This document shows, in pieces, positions 17,133-26,693 of a stretch of 62,648 nucleotides of DNA (within the stretch, counting starts at the first letter, position 1; each line of letters starts with the position of its first letter). The notes below the pieces were generated by a model, which did not search any database, was not told the DNA's origin, and was given only the letters and a program-made list of their open reading frames with translations. The DNA lies in NCBI GenBank assembly GCA_016458225.1, contig JAEMGR010000039.1, forward strand, positions 1 to 62,648, given 5' to 3'. A program made the translations under genes and the position numbers. Source of the stretch: Myxococcaceae bacterium JPH2 (lineage in GTDB: Bacteria > Myxococcota > Myxococcia > Myxococcales > Myxococcaceae).

Positions 17133-18881
17133 CTAGTCCTTCAACGTGAGGCTGCTCTCACCGTAGCCCAGCACGGTCGAGGCAGAGTCGCTGGTGACCG
17201 AGACCCCCAGGCCGCGCGCGAGGGTCTCCGCCAACGGGGGGCCATTGCGCGGCCGCGTGAACACCGCCAGGTCCATGCCGGTCAGGGGGTGATCCGGTCG
17301 GCGGAGCCGCTGGTTCAGCATCGCTTGCTCGCGCTCGACGACGCGCAGGCACCGGCGCTCCAGGGCGAACGCGTTGGCCGCGACGTCCGCGAGCTCTCCG
17401 AGGATGGGCTCCGCCACGACCACGTCTTTTGTCAGCCCGTGCGCGAAGAGCTCGGCCAGTCGCCGCCGGCTCGTGGCCTGCTCGGCGGGATCCAGCTTCG
17501 CCAGCCCGTCCAGCGAGGTGCCCTGTGGCGTGCCGGGGAACGCCTCGCCAATGCGCGCGAACAACCAGCGGCTGAGGTTGATCTCGCGCTGGTAGGTCTC
17601 GGCGAGGGGGAAGTCGTCCCGGAGCAACGGGTAGTGCTCGACGTCGATCGGCGCCTCCACGCGCTCTTGCAGCGCGGTGCGTGGGAGGTGTCCAGCGAAC
17701 GCGGCCCGGAGCCGTTCGTGGAGCAGCCCCTGGGTCGCGCCGAGGAAGCGGACCACCGATTCGACGCGCTGCCCGAGCAGGCCGTAATCGAGCGCGGCGT
17801 CGAGATCGCCGAGGCGCGCCGCGATGTCGGGCTGGGCATCAATCGGTGCCGGGGCCGAGCCGGTCAACACCTGCAGGTATTCGTTGATGAGCGCCGGCGG
17901 CCCGGCGCACACGCCGTGCGGACCATGGAAGACCGCGTGACGCTCGGCATAGTCCACGATGCCTTGCGCGGTGACGGGCTGCTCGGGGGCATCGCGCACC
18001 AGGTCGTTGGTGACCAGGCGAACACCGTCGATCAGCCGGAACATGGCCGCGAGCCCGCTGTCGAGCGCTCCGTTCGGCACCGGATCGGTGCCCCTCACCA
18101 GCACGTACCCGACCGACGCGAGCGTGCAGACGACCATGATCTGGAGCTCGCCCGCGGTGAGCACCCCCGGGGTCCGGGGCGGCATGCGCGCGAAGAAGGC
18201 CTTGCGGAACTGCTCGGTCAACGAGAGCAGCTCCGGCCACTGACGCGCCATGGCCTTCATCGCCGTCACGTTCATCGGGCGCTCGTTCTGGTACCGGCTC
18301 CCCGCGTACTGGCACTGCTTGCGCACGGTGGGGAGATCGAGGAACAACGTGCGCGGTGCGACGTTGTTCTCGCCCACTTGCCGGCCGTCACCGTCGATCG
18401 CCGGATGCGCCACGCGGTAGACCGGCACGACCACCTCGAGGTTCGACAGCTCGAACGCCCGTCCGAACGCCTGTTCGGTCAGCACGGGGCAACGATTGTC
18501 GTGGGCGCTGAACGTGAGCGGCGCACGCCCTTCTGGCACCTCACCCAGCCGCTCAGGGAAGGACACCGAGGTGCGGCCCGTGGGCGCATCCGAGACCCGC
18601 CTCAACACCCGCTGTTCGATCAATGCTTCGAGCAGCTCCCGGATCTTCTCCCAGGAATGGGGCGCGCCGTCCGACCACGCCATGGCGTCGGAGGCGTGAA
18701 ATTGCTCGACCTGGAGCAGCTTCTCGCCCAAGGGCGCGAGGTCCGGCTCGTCGAAGATGAGCTCCACCTCGCCATAGAAGAGGTGCAGGACCTGCTGGCC
18801 ATTCCCGGCGTCGAGCCGGTCGTGCGTGAGCCGCCTTCGATTGGGAATGTAGAGCAACTCATCCGCTTGCAGCTGTGCCAT
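17133..18881 (-). CDS. Unrecognised 582-aa protein of the export operon
   Basis: I do not recognise this family. The protein is soluble with no signal peptide or TM segment and is rich in helices. The first 110 residues (LLYIPNRRRLTHDRLDAG; GEVELIFDEPDLAPLGEKLL; LLEALIEQRVLRRVSDAP) look like a winged-helix or PqqD-like substrate-recognition module. A central region has CQYAGSRYQNERPMNVTAMK and GVLTAGELQIMVVCTLASVG; the C-terminal region has HYPLLRDDFPLAETYQREIN. An SD-like GGGAG/GAGA precedes the ATG. It sits 6 bp after the TolC-like gene and 8 bp before the kinase. Context makes it the best candidate for a peptide-maturation or immunity protein. Confidence 0.7.
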   Translation of the reverse strand: MAQLQADELLYIPNRRRLTHDRLDAGNGQQVLHLFYGEVELIFDEPDLAPLGEKLLQVEQFHASDAMAWSDGAPHSWEKIRELLEALIEQRVLRRVSDAPTGRTSVSFPERLGEVPEGRAPLTFSAHDNRCPVLTEQAFGRAFELSNLEVVVPVYRVAHPAIDGDGRQVGENNVAPRTLFLDLPTVRKQCQYAGSRYQNERPMNVTAMKAMARQWPELLSLTEQFRKAFFARMPPRTPGVLTAGELQIMVVCTLASVGYVLVRGTDPVPNGALDSGLAAMFRLIDGVRLVTNDLVRDAPEQPVTAQGIVDYAERHAVFHGPHGVCAGPPALINEYLQVLTGSAPAPIDAQPDIAARLGDLDAALDYGLLGQRVESVVRFLGATQGLLHERLRAAFAGHLPRTALQERVEAPIDVEHYPLLRDDFPLAETYQREINLSRWLFARIGEAFPGTPQGTSLDGLAKLDPAEQATSRRRLAELFAHGLTKDVVVAEPILGELADVAANAFALERRCLRVVEREQAMLNQRLRRPDHPLTGMDLAVFTRPRNGPPLAETLARGLGVSVTSDSASTVLGYGESSLTLKD

Positions 18882-18887
18882 GGCTTC

Positions 18888-20381
18888 TCACTCCCGCTTC
18901 AGTGTGACGTCGCGCGACCAGGTGCCGCCGAGCGAGCGATAGACCTCGACGCGATGGTTGAGCAGCAGCCGTTGCGCTTGCAGACTTGCGCGCTCGAGCC
19001 CGATCAGATTCGTCAGGGCGGTGAGCACCGTCAGATAGTCCGACTGCCCCTGCTCGAAGATCCGCCTCGCCTCGTCCAGGAGCTGCCGCCCGAGCTGGAC
19101 CTGCGTACGCAGGCTGCGCAGGCTCGTCGCCTCGTTCTCCTCCTGGACCACGGCATTCTGCACCCGTCCGATCGCGGTCTGCAGCGCGAGCTGGTATTGG
19201 ACCTGGCGACGCTGGAGTTGGATTGGCAATCGCAAGTGCTCGGTGAATCGCCGTCCATCGAACAGGGCCCAGGTCAGATTGAGCCCGACGACGGACTGGC
19301 CAAGGACCGGCTCCGAGAAGCCGACCTTCGCGGCGCCCACGCTGCCCACCAGCTCGATGGTCGGAAGCCAGCTCGCCCGGTTCGCGTTGATGCGGTGCCC
19401 GACCTCGGCGACGCGCAGCTGCGCGAGCCGCATCTCGGGCGTGTTCACGTTCAGGTCGCCTGGCGTTCCGAGTTGTGGCGGAGGCGGGAGATCGGGAAGC
19501 TGTCGCTCGAGTGGAACGATGTCGTCCGCGGGGCTGGGGACCCGGCCCAGCAGCGCCTTCAGCTCCGAGTTCAAGAGCGCGTTCCGGGTGGCGATCAGCG
19601 GCACCTGCGATTCGAGGTTCACCAGCAGCTGCTCCTGCTGCAGCACCGCGAGCCGGGGCGTGAGGTGCTGCTCGAACCGCGCTCGAATCAGCCGGAGCAG
19701 CTCCTTGTTGGAGTCGATCTGCCGCAGCGTGAGGTCCCGGAGCGCGCGGGCCTCGAGGATGTCGAACCAGATCTGGGTGATTCGCAGCGCGAGGTCCTGG
19801 ACGCGGCCCTCGGTGAGCTGCCGCTGCTGCTCGGCGAAGTTCAACCCCGCGCTTCGCTGCGCCGCGAGGTTCCCGAACAGGTCGACCTGGTAGGCCACTC
19901 CGAAATCGGCGGTGGCGATGTTGTACTCGACCTGGGTTGCCGGCGCGGGCGGAACGATGGAGACGACATGACTCAGCCTCGCCGGGTTGAGGATGCCGAC
20001 CTGGAGCGGGTACCACCAACCTTGCGGCACGTTGGGGTCGAGCTGGTTCTCGTAGATCAGCTCCCGCGCGTCGCGCAGGGCCAGGTTGCTGCCGAAGCAC
20101 TCCTGAATGGCCGTGTCGAGCGCCGGATCGGCGAACGCCGACCACCAGACCGCGTCCTGGGTGACGCGCTCGGCGGGCTGCGCGGGCACGCCCTCCTTCG
20201 ACGGCTGCGGGCTGGGAACCCCGCCCTCGGATGCGCTGGACGCTTGGGGCGGCTCGGTGCGCAGGTCGACGGAGGTCGCGTAGCGGCTCGGCGCCGGAGG
20301 CGGTTGGACGACGACGGGACGGATGAACTCGCAACCGGCGCAGGTCGTCGCGAGGAGGGCGAGCGTCAATCGAAGTCTCAT
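18888..20381 (-). CDS. TolC-like outer-membrane efflux lipoprotein
   Basis: 497-aa outer-membrane channel component. The start MRLRLTLALLATTCAGCEF gives a lipobox (CAGC), as in OprM/NodT-type factors. Two OEP repeats are visible: the first around residues 90-300 (ALRDARELIYENQLDPN; QRQLTEGRVQDLALRITQIW), the second around 300-480 (NTPEMRLAQLRVAEVGHRIN; QSDYLTVLTALTNLIGLERA). The ATG overlaps the stop of the second ABC protein by 4 bp. With HlyD and the ABC proteins it completes a tripartite type I secretion pathway from cytoplasm to outside. Confidence 0.88.
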   Translation of the reverse strand: MRLRLTLALLATTCAGCEFIRPVVVQPPPAPSRYATSVDLRTEPPQASSASEGGVPSPQPSKEGVPAQPAERVTQDAVWWSAFADPALDTAIQECFGSNLALRDARELIYENQLDPNVPQGWWYPLQVGILNPARLSHVVSIVPPAPATQVEYNIATADFGVAYQVDLFGNLAAQRSAGLNFAEQQRQLTEGRVQDLALRITQIWFDILEARALRDLTLRQIDSNKELLRLIRARFEQHLTPRLAVLQQEQLLVNLESQVPLIATRNALLNSELKALLGRVPSPADDIVPLERQLPDLPPPPQLGTPGDLNVNTPEMRLAQLRVAEVGHRINANRASWLPTIELVGSVGAAKVGFSEPVLGQSVVGLNLTWALFDGRRFTEHLRLPIQLQRRQVQYQLALQTAIGRVQNAVVQEENEATSLRSLRTQVQLGRQLLDEARRIFEQGQSDYLTVLTALTNLIGLERASLQAQRLLLNHRVEVYRSLGGTWSRDVTLKRE

Positions 20382-22489
20382 GGGTGGCTGACGACCACGA
20401 GGGCTTTCGCGTGGTTGAGGACGCAGCGCTGCGCGACCCGCATGGTCTCGGGATCGAGGGAGGCGAAGCTCTCGTCGAGGATGACCAGCTCGACCCCCTG
20501 CAGCAGCGTGCGCGCGATGTAGAGCCGGCTCTTCTCGCCATGCGAGAGTTGCCAGCCGGTCTCGCCAATCATCTCCTCGAGGCCGGCGGGCATCTTGGCG
20601 ACAAGCTCGTCCAGCCCGAGCTCCTTGCACAGCGCGGCGGCCTTGGCGCGCAGCTCGGGCGAGGTCGGCCACTCGCGTCCGAGCAGGAGGTTGTACGCGA
20701 AGCTGCCGGACAGGACGTGGTTCTCATGGAACTGCGGGGCGGCGGTGATGCGCTTGCGCCAGCCCGAGGCGCCGAACGTCGCGCGGTCCAACGCGTGCAG
20801 CAGCATCACCCCACCCTGCGGCGTCCTCAGGCCCGTGAGCAGCGAGACCAGCGTCGACTTGCCACCGCCCGATGGGCCCTCCAGCAGGATGCGGTCGCCC
20901 TGCGCGATCTGGAACGAGCAGTTCTCGAGCACCGGCCGGGTGCGCGCATCGTGGCGGAAGGTGATGCCCCGCGCCTCGATGAGGGTTGCGCCCGCGGCGT
21001 CGGTGAGCTGGCCTCCCTCCATTTCGAGAGGGACTTTCGATTCGAGCTCGGGGCGGCCCACCGCGAGCAACAAGTCGCGGATCTGCTCGAACGACACCGC
21101 GGCCTGGGAGACCTGCTGGAAGAAGACGGCGACCTCGTCGAAGGCTCTCAGCGCGAGCAGGACGCCGCCCACGGACACCGCCAGCGCGCTGGCATCGGCC
21201 GTACCGCTGCTGAAACTCGGCAGCAAGGTCAGCAGCGCGAGCACCAACCAGCCGTCCCGCAGGAGCGCGGTCAGCTGCATGGTCCGGCGGTCCATGACCT
21301 TCGAGAGCTCGGAGTAGGCGCTCAAGCGGACATCTTCGCCATCATGCCAGCGCTCGAGTGGGAGCTGCGCCAGACGCGTTCGATGGCCGAGCATGCGCTC
21401 GAGCAGGTCGTGGGTGATCTCGACGCGGGCGCTCGACCACGTCCGCTGGACGCCGTAGTGGCGGCGCGCGAGGACGAACGCGACCCCGATCCACAGCACG
21501 AGCACCGTCGCCTGGAGCCACCCGCCCGCCCCGAGCACGAGGATGACGCCCGCCAGGACCAGGTCGACGAGCGACAACACCGCGAGGAGGGCGCCGCCGA
21601 CCGCGAGCTGCTCGACGACCTCGGCCTCGGCGACGCGGCCGAAATGGCGACCGATGCCGTCGAGCCGCACCTCGTCGGGGGTCAGCTTGAGGGTCCCCGC
21701 GAGCAGCTGCTGCTTGAGCAGCGTTCCGAGGCGAATCGAGAACACGCCCTGCCACCACACCTCGAGCATGCGCAACGGGATGGCGCAGGCGATCACGGCG
21801 ATCCACCCCAGGAACCAGCCGGTCTCCAGGTGGGCCTGGAGCGCGGCACGACCGAGCAACCAGAACGAGCCCGCCAGCACCACCGAGAGGAGCGTGTGGC
21901 TCACGAGGATGCCGACGACGAGCGACGGGATGTCGCCGAGCAGCGTCCGCCGGCTCGCGGTGCGCCGGGGGCGCATGATCCAGCCGGTGCGCAGCTGCGC
22001 CTGACCGAGCCGCTGCAGCAGCATCTTGGAGCGGGCATGCTCGCGCGCACGGGGCGACATCTCCACGCCGCCGAGCAGCTGATCCACCTCGGCGGCCGTG
22101 GCCTCCTGCTCTTCGCGCAGGAGCGCGAGCGCGAGCTTCGTCTGGACCGGAACCTCCATGCCGTCGCGCGTGAGCAGGCGCAGCTTCCCGCGCCGCGTCC
22201 CCAGCAGCACCAGATAGGAGGGGACACCGTCTCGCCGGACCTGGAGGATGCAGGGCGCGGCGCGTTCGAGGACATCGGGCAGCTCGTGGTAGAGCGGCGT
22301 GATCGGCTCGAGCTCCACGCCGAGGCGATCTCCGAGCGCGAACATCCAGACCCGGCTCGGCTCGACGGCCGCCGCGGGCGGAGCGATATCGCCCGCGGTC
22401 CTGCCATAGCCTTGCTTCTGCGCCAGCAGATCCAGCGCGTCGGGCAGTCGCTCGACCGGCCACAACAGGTCGGAGGGTGGGCGCGTCAT
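20378..22489 (-). CDS. ABC exporter 2 with degenerate N-terminal domain (NHLM-like)
   Basis: 703-aa ABC exporter half. The start at 22489 (MTRPPSDLLWPVERL) overlaps the stop of ABC exporter 1. Residues of about 30-150 (VWMFALGDRLGVELEPI; SYLVLLGTRRGKLRLLTRDG) resemble a C39-type or substrate-binding domain with no catalytic Cys. TMs lie at about 200-470. The nucleotide-binding domain has Walker A GPSGGGKST, signature LSHGEKSRL and Walker B LVILDESF. The protein ends abruptly at VVSHP, immediately after the H-loop histidine, so the usual 25-40 residue tail is missing. Pairing of a peptidase ABC, a second ABC and HlyD is the layout of NHLM-type bacteriocin exporters. Confidence 0.83.
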   Translation of the reverse strand: MTRPPSDLLWPVERLPDALDLLAQKQGYGRTAGDIAPPAAAVEPSRVWMFALGDRLGVELEPITPLYHELPDVLERAAPCILQVRRDGVPSYLVLLGTRRGKLRLLTRDGMEVPVQTKLALALLREEQEATAAEVDQLLGGVEMSPRAREHARSKMLLQRLGQAQLRTGWIMRPRRTASRRTLLGDIPSLVVGILVSHTLLSVVLAGSFWLLGRAALQAHLETGWFLGWIAVIACAIPLRMLEVWWQGVFSIRLGTLLKQQLLAGTLKLTPDEVRLDGIGRHFGRVAEAEVVEQLAVGGALLAVLSLVDLVLAGVILVLGAGGWLQATVLVLWIGVAFVLARRHYGVQRTWSSARVEITHDLLERMLGHRTRLAQLPLERWHDGEDVRLSAYSELSKVMDRRTMQLTALLRDGWLVLALLTLLPSFSSGTADASALAVSVGGVLLALRAFDEVAVFFQQVSQAAVSFEQIRDLLLAVGRPELESKVPLEMEGGQLTDAAGATLIEARGITFRHDARTRPVLENCSFQIAQGDRILLEGPSGGGKSTLVSLLTGLRTPQGGVMLLHALDRATFGASGWRKRITAAPQFHENHVLSGSFAYNLLLGREWPTSPELRAKAAALCKELGLDELVAKMPAGLEEMIGETGWQLSHGEKSRLYIARTLLQGVELVILDESFASLDPETMRVAQRCVLNHAKALVVVSHP

Positions 22490-25236
22490 CCCACCAGCTC
22501 CAACCCGCCTGCGACGGGCTCTGTCTCGCCTGCGACGGGCTCCGCGACCGGCGTCTCCACCGGCTTCGGCACCGGCCTCTCCACCAACTGGCCGTCCGCC
22601 AGCCACCAATTGCGCCAGCGCCCACCGCCCCAGAGCAGCGTGCGGTTCTCCTGGTCGGCGCGAAGCAGCTCGGCGTATCGCGACTCTTTGTTCGCGAGCA
22701 GCTCCTTCGGCGGCCCGTTCTCGAGGATCCGACCGTTCTCGATCACGAGCACGCGATCAAACTCCTGGGTGTGCTCGACGTCGTGGGTGACACAGAAGAG
22801 GGTGATGTCTGCCCAGAGCCGCCGGGACTCGGCGAGGAGCCGCGCGCGCCGGTCGCGATCAAGACCGCGGAAGGGCTCGTCGAGGATGGCCAGGCGCACG
22901 CCGGAGCGAAGCATCGCGCGCGCCAGGCGCACGCGCTGCCCCTGGCCGCCCGAGACCAGCCCTCCGCCTTCGCCCAACGAGGTCTGCAGCCCGGCTGGAA
23001 GCGCCTCGAGGATGTCGAGCATCTCGGCGCCCTTCAGCGCCCCAGACAGCGACCAGCCGTGCGCGCCGTCGTTGCCATACCGGAGGTTGTCGATGAGGCT
23101 CTGGTTCCAGAGACTGATCGCCGGATCCACCCAGGCCGTGACGCGCCGCAGCCGCTCGACACCGGCCTGATCGAGCACCTGCCCATCGACCTTGATGTCG
23201 CCGCGCGCCGGCCGGAGCCAGCCGAGCAACAGGCCGACCAGCGTCGACTTGCCTGCTCCCGAGACACCGACGACGGCCACGTGCTCGCCGGGGGCGATGT
23301 TCAAGGAGACCTTGTCGAGGATGGTGTGACCGCCGCCTTTCACGCGGACCTTCTCCATCGTGATCGAAACGCCGCTCGCGGTGTCCGCGGGCGCGACAGG
23401 CTCCTGCGCTGACGCCTCAGGCCGGGCCCGCGACTCCTTGACGTCGCCGATGACGTCGAGGAGCCGGCGAACCCGGTTCATCGCATTCGGGAACGCGCGG
23501 CTCAGCACCATCAGCCGCTGGCCGAGGATGGGGAACCGCAGCGCCCAATAGACGACCAACAACACCAGCGAAGCCCGCTCGGTGCCCTCCAGGTACGAAT
23601 AGACGAGCAGCATGACGAGGCCGTAGCTCACCAGCATCAGCCCGCCTTCGAACCCGACCGAGAGCGTCTGGAGCCAATAGCGCGCCTGGGTCCAGCTGAC
23701 GAGCAAGGTCTCCTGCGCGCGGCGCAGCGACCGCTCGGCGCCGTGGATCCGGATCGGCGTGAGCCCGACGAGCGCGTTCAGGGTGAAGCCGCTGAGCGCG
23801 CCTGCGTGCATCTGCACGCGCAGGTCGGGCTCGAAGAGCAGCTTCTGCATGATCAGGGGCACGAGCAGCGTGACCGCCGCGAGCGCGAGCACGATGCCCC
23901 ACGCGTGCGGTGCGGCCCAGATGAGCGCGACCGAGAGGCTCGAGACTTCGAGCGACAGGACCAAGGCCTGCGCGAGCAGGAGCGGCAGCGACCGCATCGC
24001 CTGGATGTTGTGCGTGCGAGACGCCATGTCGGAGGCGAGCCGGCTCTGGAAATAGCGGTCCTCCATCTCAGGGAGCTTCTCGAAGTACGCCTGCCGCAGC
24101 CGCACCTCGAGCCGGCGGCCGATGCCGAGCAATCCCAGTGAGACGGGGATCTGGATGAGCATGATGCCGAGCGCGACGCCCGCGAGAACGGCCATGCCCG
24201 TCGCGCGCTGCGCGAACGTGCCGAGGTCGCGCCCCAGGTCGAGCACTCCACGGAGCATCAGCGCTTGCAGGAGCCGCCCGAAGGTGGCGAACACCAGTCC
24301 CAGCGCAATCAGGCCCGGAACGACCCACGAATCTTCGCCTCGCAGGCGGAGCAGCGTTCGCGCGGGGCTCACCTGCTGGGCGACGAGCTCCGTTGCCAGG
24401 TCGCTCGCGAGCACGGCTCTCGGCGCGTCTTCGCCTGCGCGCGAAGCCTCGCGCCACCCGCGAACCCGCATCAGCACCGCGCCGGTCATCGACAGCTCGC
24501 CGTCCACCTCGGGGTTGGGGCGAACGGACCAGTAGGCAGCGGGAATGGGAACCTCGCCGGACTCGTCCTTCGCCATCATGGATTGGAGCAGGCCCGCCGC
24601 CGTCAGGCCTCGACGGATGGCGCCCGCGCGGATCATCGCTTCGGACGCCCGGCACGCGGCGTCGAGCCTGGCGATCTTCAGATGGCCGGGATCCTCGAGC
24701 GCCCCGGCAACCAGCGCCCGCGCCTGCGTTGCCCCCAGGTTCAGCAGGCGGCGCTCGAACGTCGCGACCGCCTCCTCGGACCCGGCCCATTCGCGCCAGC
24801 CGGTCGCCGGAACGGACGTGGTGTGCTGGTACAGGTGGCGCTGCAGCGTCGAAATCCGGGTCCAGTGACGGCCCGCCGCCGGGTCCATGACCTGGATGAA
24901 TGGGCCGACGCGATTCCACAGCACCACGAAGTGCGGCCGTCCTCCCGCGCTGAGCGTGACGATGATGGCGGGGAGCGCCTTGGCTTCGGGGACCGCCACG
25001 TGATCGAGCGGAAGCATCACCTCCTCGGCGTCGAGCCCGAGCTGGTTCGCGACTTCATCCAAGGTGACGATCGAGGTGCCGTCGACGTCCGTCTGACACA
25101 CCTCGCGAAGGACGCGATAGTTGAGCTCGACGCCCATTCCCGCGAACAGGCTCTTGAGCGAAGCGGGACCGCAGTCCGTCGCCGAGATCTGGATCACCTC
25201 GGGAATGATCGAGCGCCGGCGCCTGGGAGGAGTCAT
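22486..25236 (-). CDS. C39-peptidase-containing ABC exporter 1 (PCAT-type)
   Basis: 916-aa peptidase-containing ABC transporter. The N-terminal C39 peptidase has an intact triad: Cys22 in ATDCGPASL, His102 in GRPHFVVLW and Asp118 in VMDPAAGR. Enzymes of this kind cut after Gly-Gly in a leader and export the remainder. An unusual stretch of about 150 residues (about 150-300) lies between the peptidase and the TMDs, making the protein about 200 residues longer than typical. The nucleotide-binding domain shows Walker A GVSGAGKSTL, signature VSGGQGQRV, Walker B LAILDEP and an H-loop THD. It starts 2 bp after the HlyD gene. Confidence 0.88.
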   Translation of the reverse strand: MTPPRRRRSIIPEVIQISATDCGPASLKSLFAGMGVELNYRVLREVCQTDVDGTSIVTLDEVANQLGLDAEEVMLPLDHVAVPEAKALPAIIVTLSAGGRPHFVVLWNRVGPFIQVMDPAAGRHWTRISTLQRHLYQHTTSVPATGWREWAGSEEAVATFERRLLNLGATQARALVAGALEDPGHLKIARLDAACRASEAMIRAGAIRRGLTAAGLLQSMMAKDESGEVPIPAAYWSVRPNPEVDGELSMTGAVLMRVRGWREASRAGEDAPRAVLASDLATELVAQQVSPARTLLRLRGEDSWVVPGLIALGLVFATFGRLLQALMLRGVLDLGRDLGTFAQRATGMAVLAGVALGIMLIQIPVSLGLLGIGRRLEVRLRQAYFEKLPEMEDRYFQSRLASDMASRTHNIQAMRSLPLLLAQALVLSLEVSSLSVALIWAAPHAWGIVLALAAVTLLVPLIMQKLLFEPDLRVQMHAGALSGFTLNALVGLTPIRIHGAERSLRRAQETLLVSWTQARYWLQTLSVGFEGGLMLVSYGLVMLLVYSYLEGTERASLVLLVVYWALRFPILGQRLMVLSRAFPNAMNRVRRLLDVIGDVKESRARPEASAQEPVAPADTASGVSITMEKVRVKGGGHTILDKVSLNIAPGEHVAVVGVSGAGKSTLVGLLLGWLRPARGDIKVDGQVLDQAGVERLRRVTAWVDPAISLWNQSLIDNLRYGNDGAHGWSLSGALKGAEMLDILEALPAGLQTSLGEGGGLVSGGQGQRVRLARAMLRSGVRLAILDEPFRGLDRDRRARLLAESRRLWADITLFCVTHDVEHTQEFDRVLVIENGRILENGPPKELLANKESRYAELLRADQENRTLLWGGGRWRNWWLADGQLVERPVPKPVETPVAEPVAGETEPVAGGLELVG

Positions 25237-25238
25237 GG

Positions 25239-26456
25239 TCAGCGGGCCTCGGCTTCGGGCTGAAACACGGTCGTGGGCCGTTCCTCAGGCTGCGGATTCC
25301 ATTCTCCGAGCGCCCGCATGAGCAGCGCGACAGGCGACGCCCGCGCGACCTCGACCTCCACCGTCAGGGTCATGCCGTGGCGGAGCCGGATGCGCGGATC
25401 GTCCGGCGGCGCGAACGCGAGCTCGACGCGCACCGTGCCGGGGATGGCCTCGGGCGTGGCGGTCTGGCCGGGCTCGGTTCCGACGGCCGTCACCCTGGCG
25501 GGGACCGTCCCGTAGAGGGTCATCGGGTAGCCGTCGAGCTTGAGGCGCGCCGTTTGGCCGGGCTCAATCAAGCCGACGTCCTCCTTCGGGAAACGGGCGC
25601 GCACCCGCACCTCGGCATCGCTCGCGACGATGGTACCGACCCGCTGCCCATCGGCGATGAACGCTCCCGCGCCGAGCTCCGCCACGTCGACCAGGTGGCC
25701 CGTGGCCGGCGCCCGATACTGCTTCCGCTCGATCTGGTACTCGAGGCGGTCGATGGTGCCCTGGAGCTCCCGAATCTGCCCCTCGGAGGCCAGCTTCTCG
25801 CGCTCGAGCCCGAGCAGCTGCGCGGCGAGGGTTTGACGGCGCACGTCCTGCTCGCGCCGCAGTCGGATGAGCGCCAGACCCTGCGCCGTCTGCGCGAAGT
25901 TGAGCGCGTCGACGTCGGTCGTGCGCTCGAGCTTCTCCATCTCCGAGACCGCGCCCGTCGGGCTCTTGAGGGCCAGCTCCGCGCGCTCCATCGCGAGCCG
26001 GTGCCTGGGCGCGAGCTCCTGCTCCCTCCCCAGCGCCTCCTTGACCGCGACCTCGTCCACCCGTGCCGTCAATTCCGCCTCTTCGTGCTTGTTGGTGATC
26101 TGCTGGCGGATGATGGCGAGCTCCTTCTCGGTCGCGGCGAGCGTCGCCTTGCTCCGCTCGAGCTCGAGGCGCTCGGCCCGTGTATCGAACTCGATGAGCA
26201 GGTCGCCTTCCTTGACCTCCTGGTCGAGCTTGAGCCGCGAGAGCACGACCCTGCCCGCGCTGGGCGGCTCGATGCGATGGACGGCATTGTGTGGCTCGAT
26301 CCGGGCCTGTGAGCTGGCCTTGACGAGCGGGACCGTGGCGAACAGCGACCAGGCGATGAGCCCGCCGACGCACAATACCATCAGAGCCACAAACACGAGG
26401 CGTGTGTCTGACTCGTAGTTCATGGAACGCAGGGTTCGCTCGAATGGATATGCCAT
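25239..26456 (-). CDS. HlyD-family periplasmic adaptor
   Basis: 405-aa membrane-fusion protein that links the inner-membrane ABC exporters to the TolC-like channel. One N-terminal TM (LVFVALMVLCVGGLIAW), a lipoyl-like half (IEPPSAGRVVLSRLKL, then VKEGDLLIEFD), a long coiled coil (about residues 95-235) and a second half (APATGHLVDVAELGAGAF) are visible. The ATG at 26456 (MAYPFERTL) was chosen; ATG 26423 is an alternative. First gene of the operon. On its strand a TTGACA hexamer occurs at 26498-26493, about 35 bp before the ATG, without a convincing -10. Confidence 0.85.
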   Translation of the reverse strand: MAYPFERTLRSMNYESDTRLVFVALMVLCVGGLIAWSLFATVPLVKASSQARIEPHNAVHRIEPPSAGRVVLSRLKLDQEVKEGDLLIEFDTRAERLELERSKATLAATEKELAIIRQQITNKHEEAELTARVDEVAVKEALGREQELAPRHRLAMERAELALKSPTGAVSEMEKLERTTDVDALNFAQTAQGLALIRLRREQDVRRQTLAAQLLGLEREKLASEGQIRELQGTIDRLEYQIERKQYRAPATGHLVDVAELGAGAFIADGQRVGTIVASDAEVRVRARFPKEDVGLIEPGQTARLKLDGYPMTLYGTVPARVTAVGTEPGQTATPEAIPGTVRVELAFAPPDDPRIRLRHGMTLTVEVEVARASPVALLMRALGEWNPQPEERPTTVFQPEAEAR

Positions 26457-26592
26457 GGCCCACGAACAAACGTCGCCTTGATGGTCGCACCGTGTCAACA
26501 CCTCGGCGGCTGCTTTTGCAATTCACCCTCGCAGGACCCGCATACAGACCCCTCGCTGCGACACGGGACTTCGTCCGCATCGCCGCAACGCG

Positions 26593-26627
26593 TCGCAATG
26601 CATCACATGGTGTCGCGATGTGTCACA
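26593..26627. promoter_or_regulatory. Candidate operator: direct repeats in the divergent intergenic region
   Basis: TCGCAATGCATCACA (26593-26607) and TCGCGATGTGTCACA (26613-26627) match at 12 of 15 positions and start exactly 20 bp apart, about two helical turns. They lie between the export operon and the 14-codon gene, where a shared regulator could bind. No regulator gene is in the cluster. Confidence 0.35.
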
Positions 26628-26656
26628 CATTGAGACGGCCATTTGTTTGCCCTGGC

Positions 26657-26684
26657 TTGACATCACTAACAGTGCGTGTAGCGT
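26657..26684 (+). promoter_or_regulatory. Candidate sigma-70 promoter for the 14-codon gene
   Basis: Consensus -35 TTGACA at 26657-26662, 16-bp spacer, and a weak -10 TAGCGT at 26679-26684. It would give a leader of about 20 nt containing the SD site. Confidence 0.4.
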
Positions 26685-26693
26685 TAGGTTTTG

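Noticed and set aside
17289..20522. Plus-strand open frame of 1077 codons
   Set aside because: Complete antisense of the 582-aa and TolC-like genes, composition-driven.
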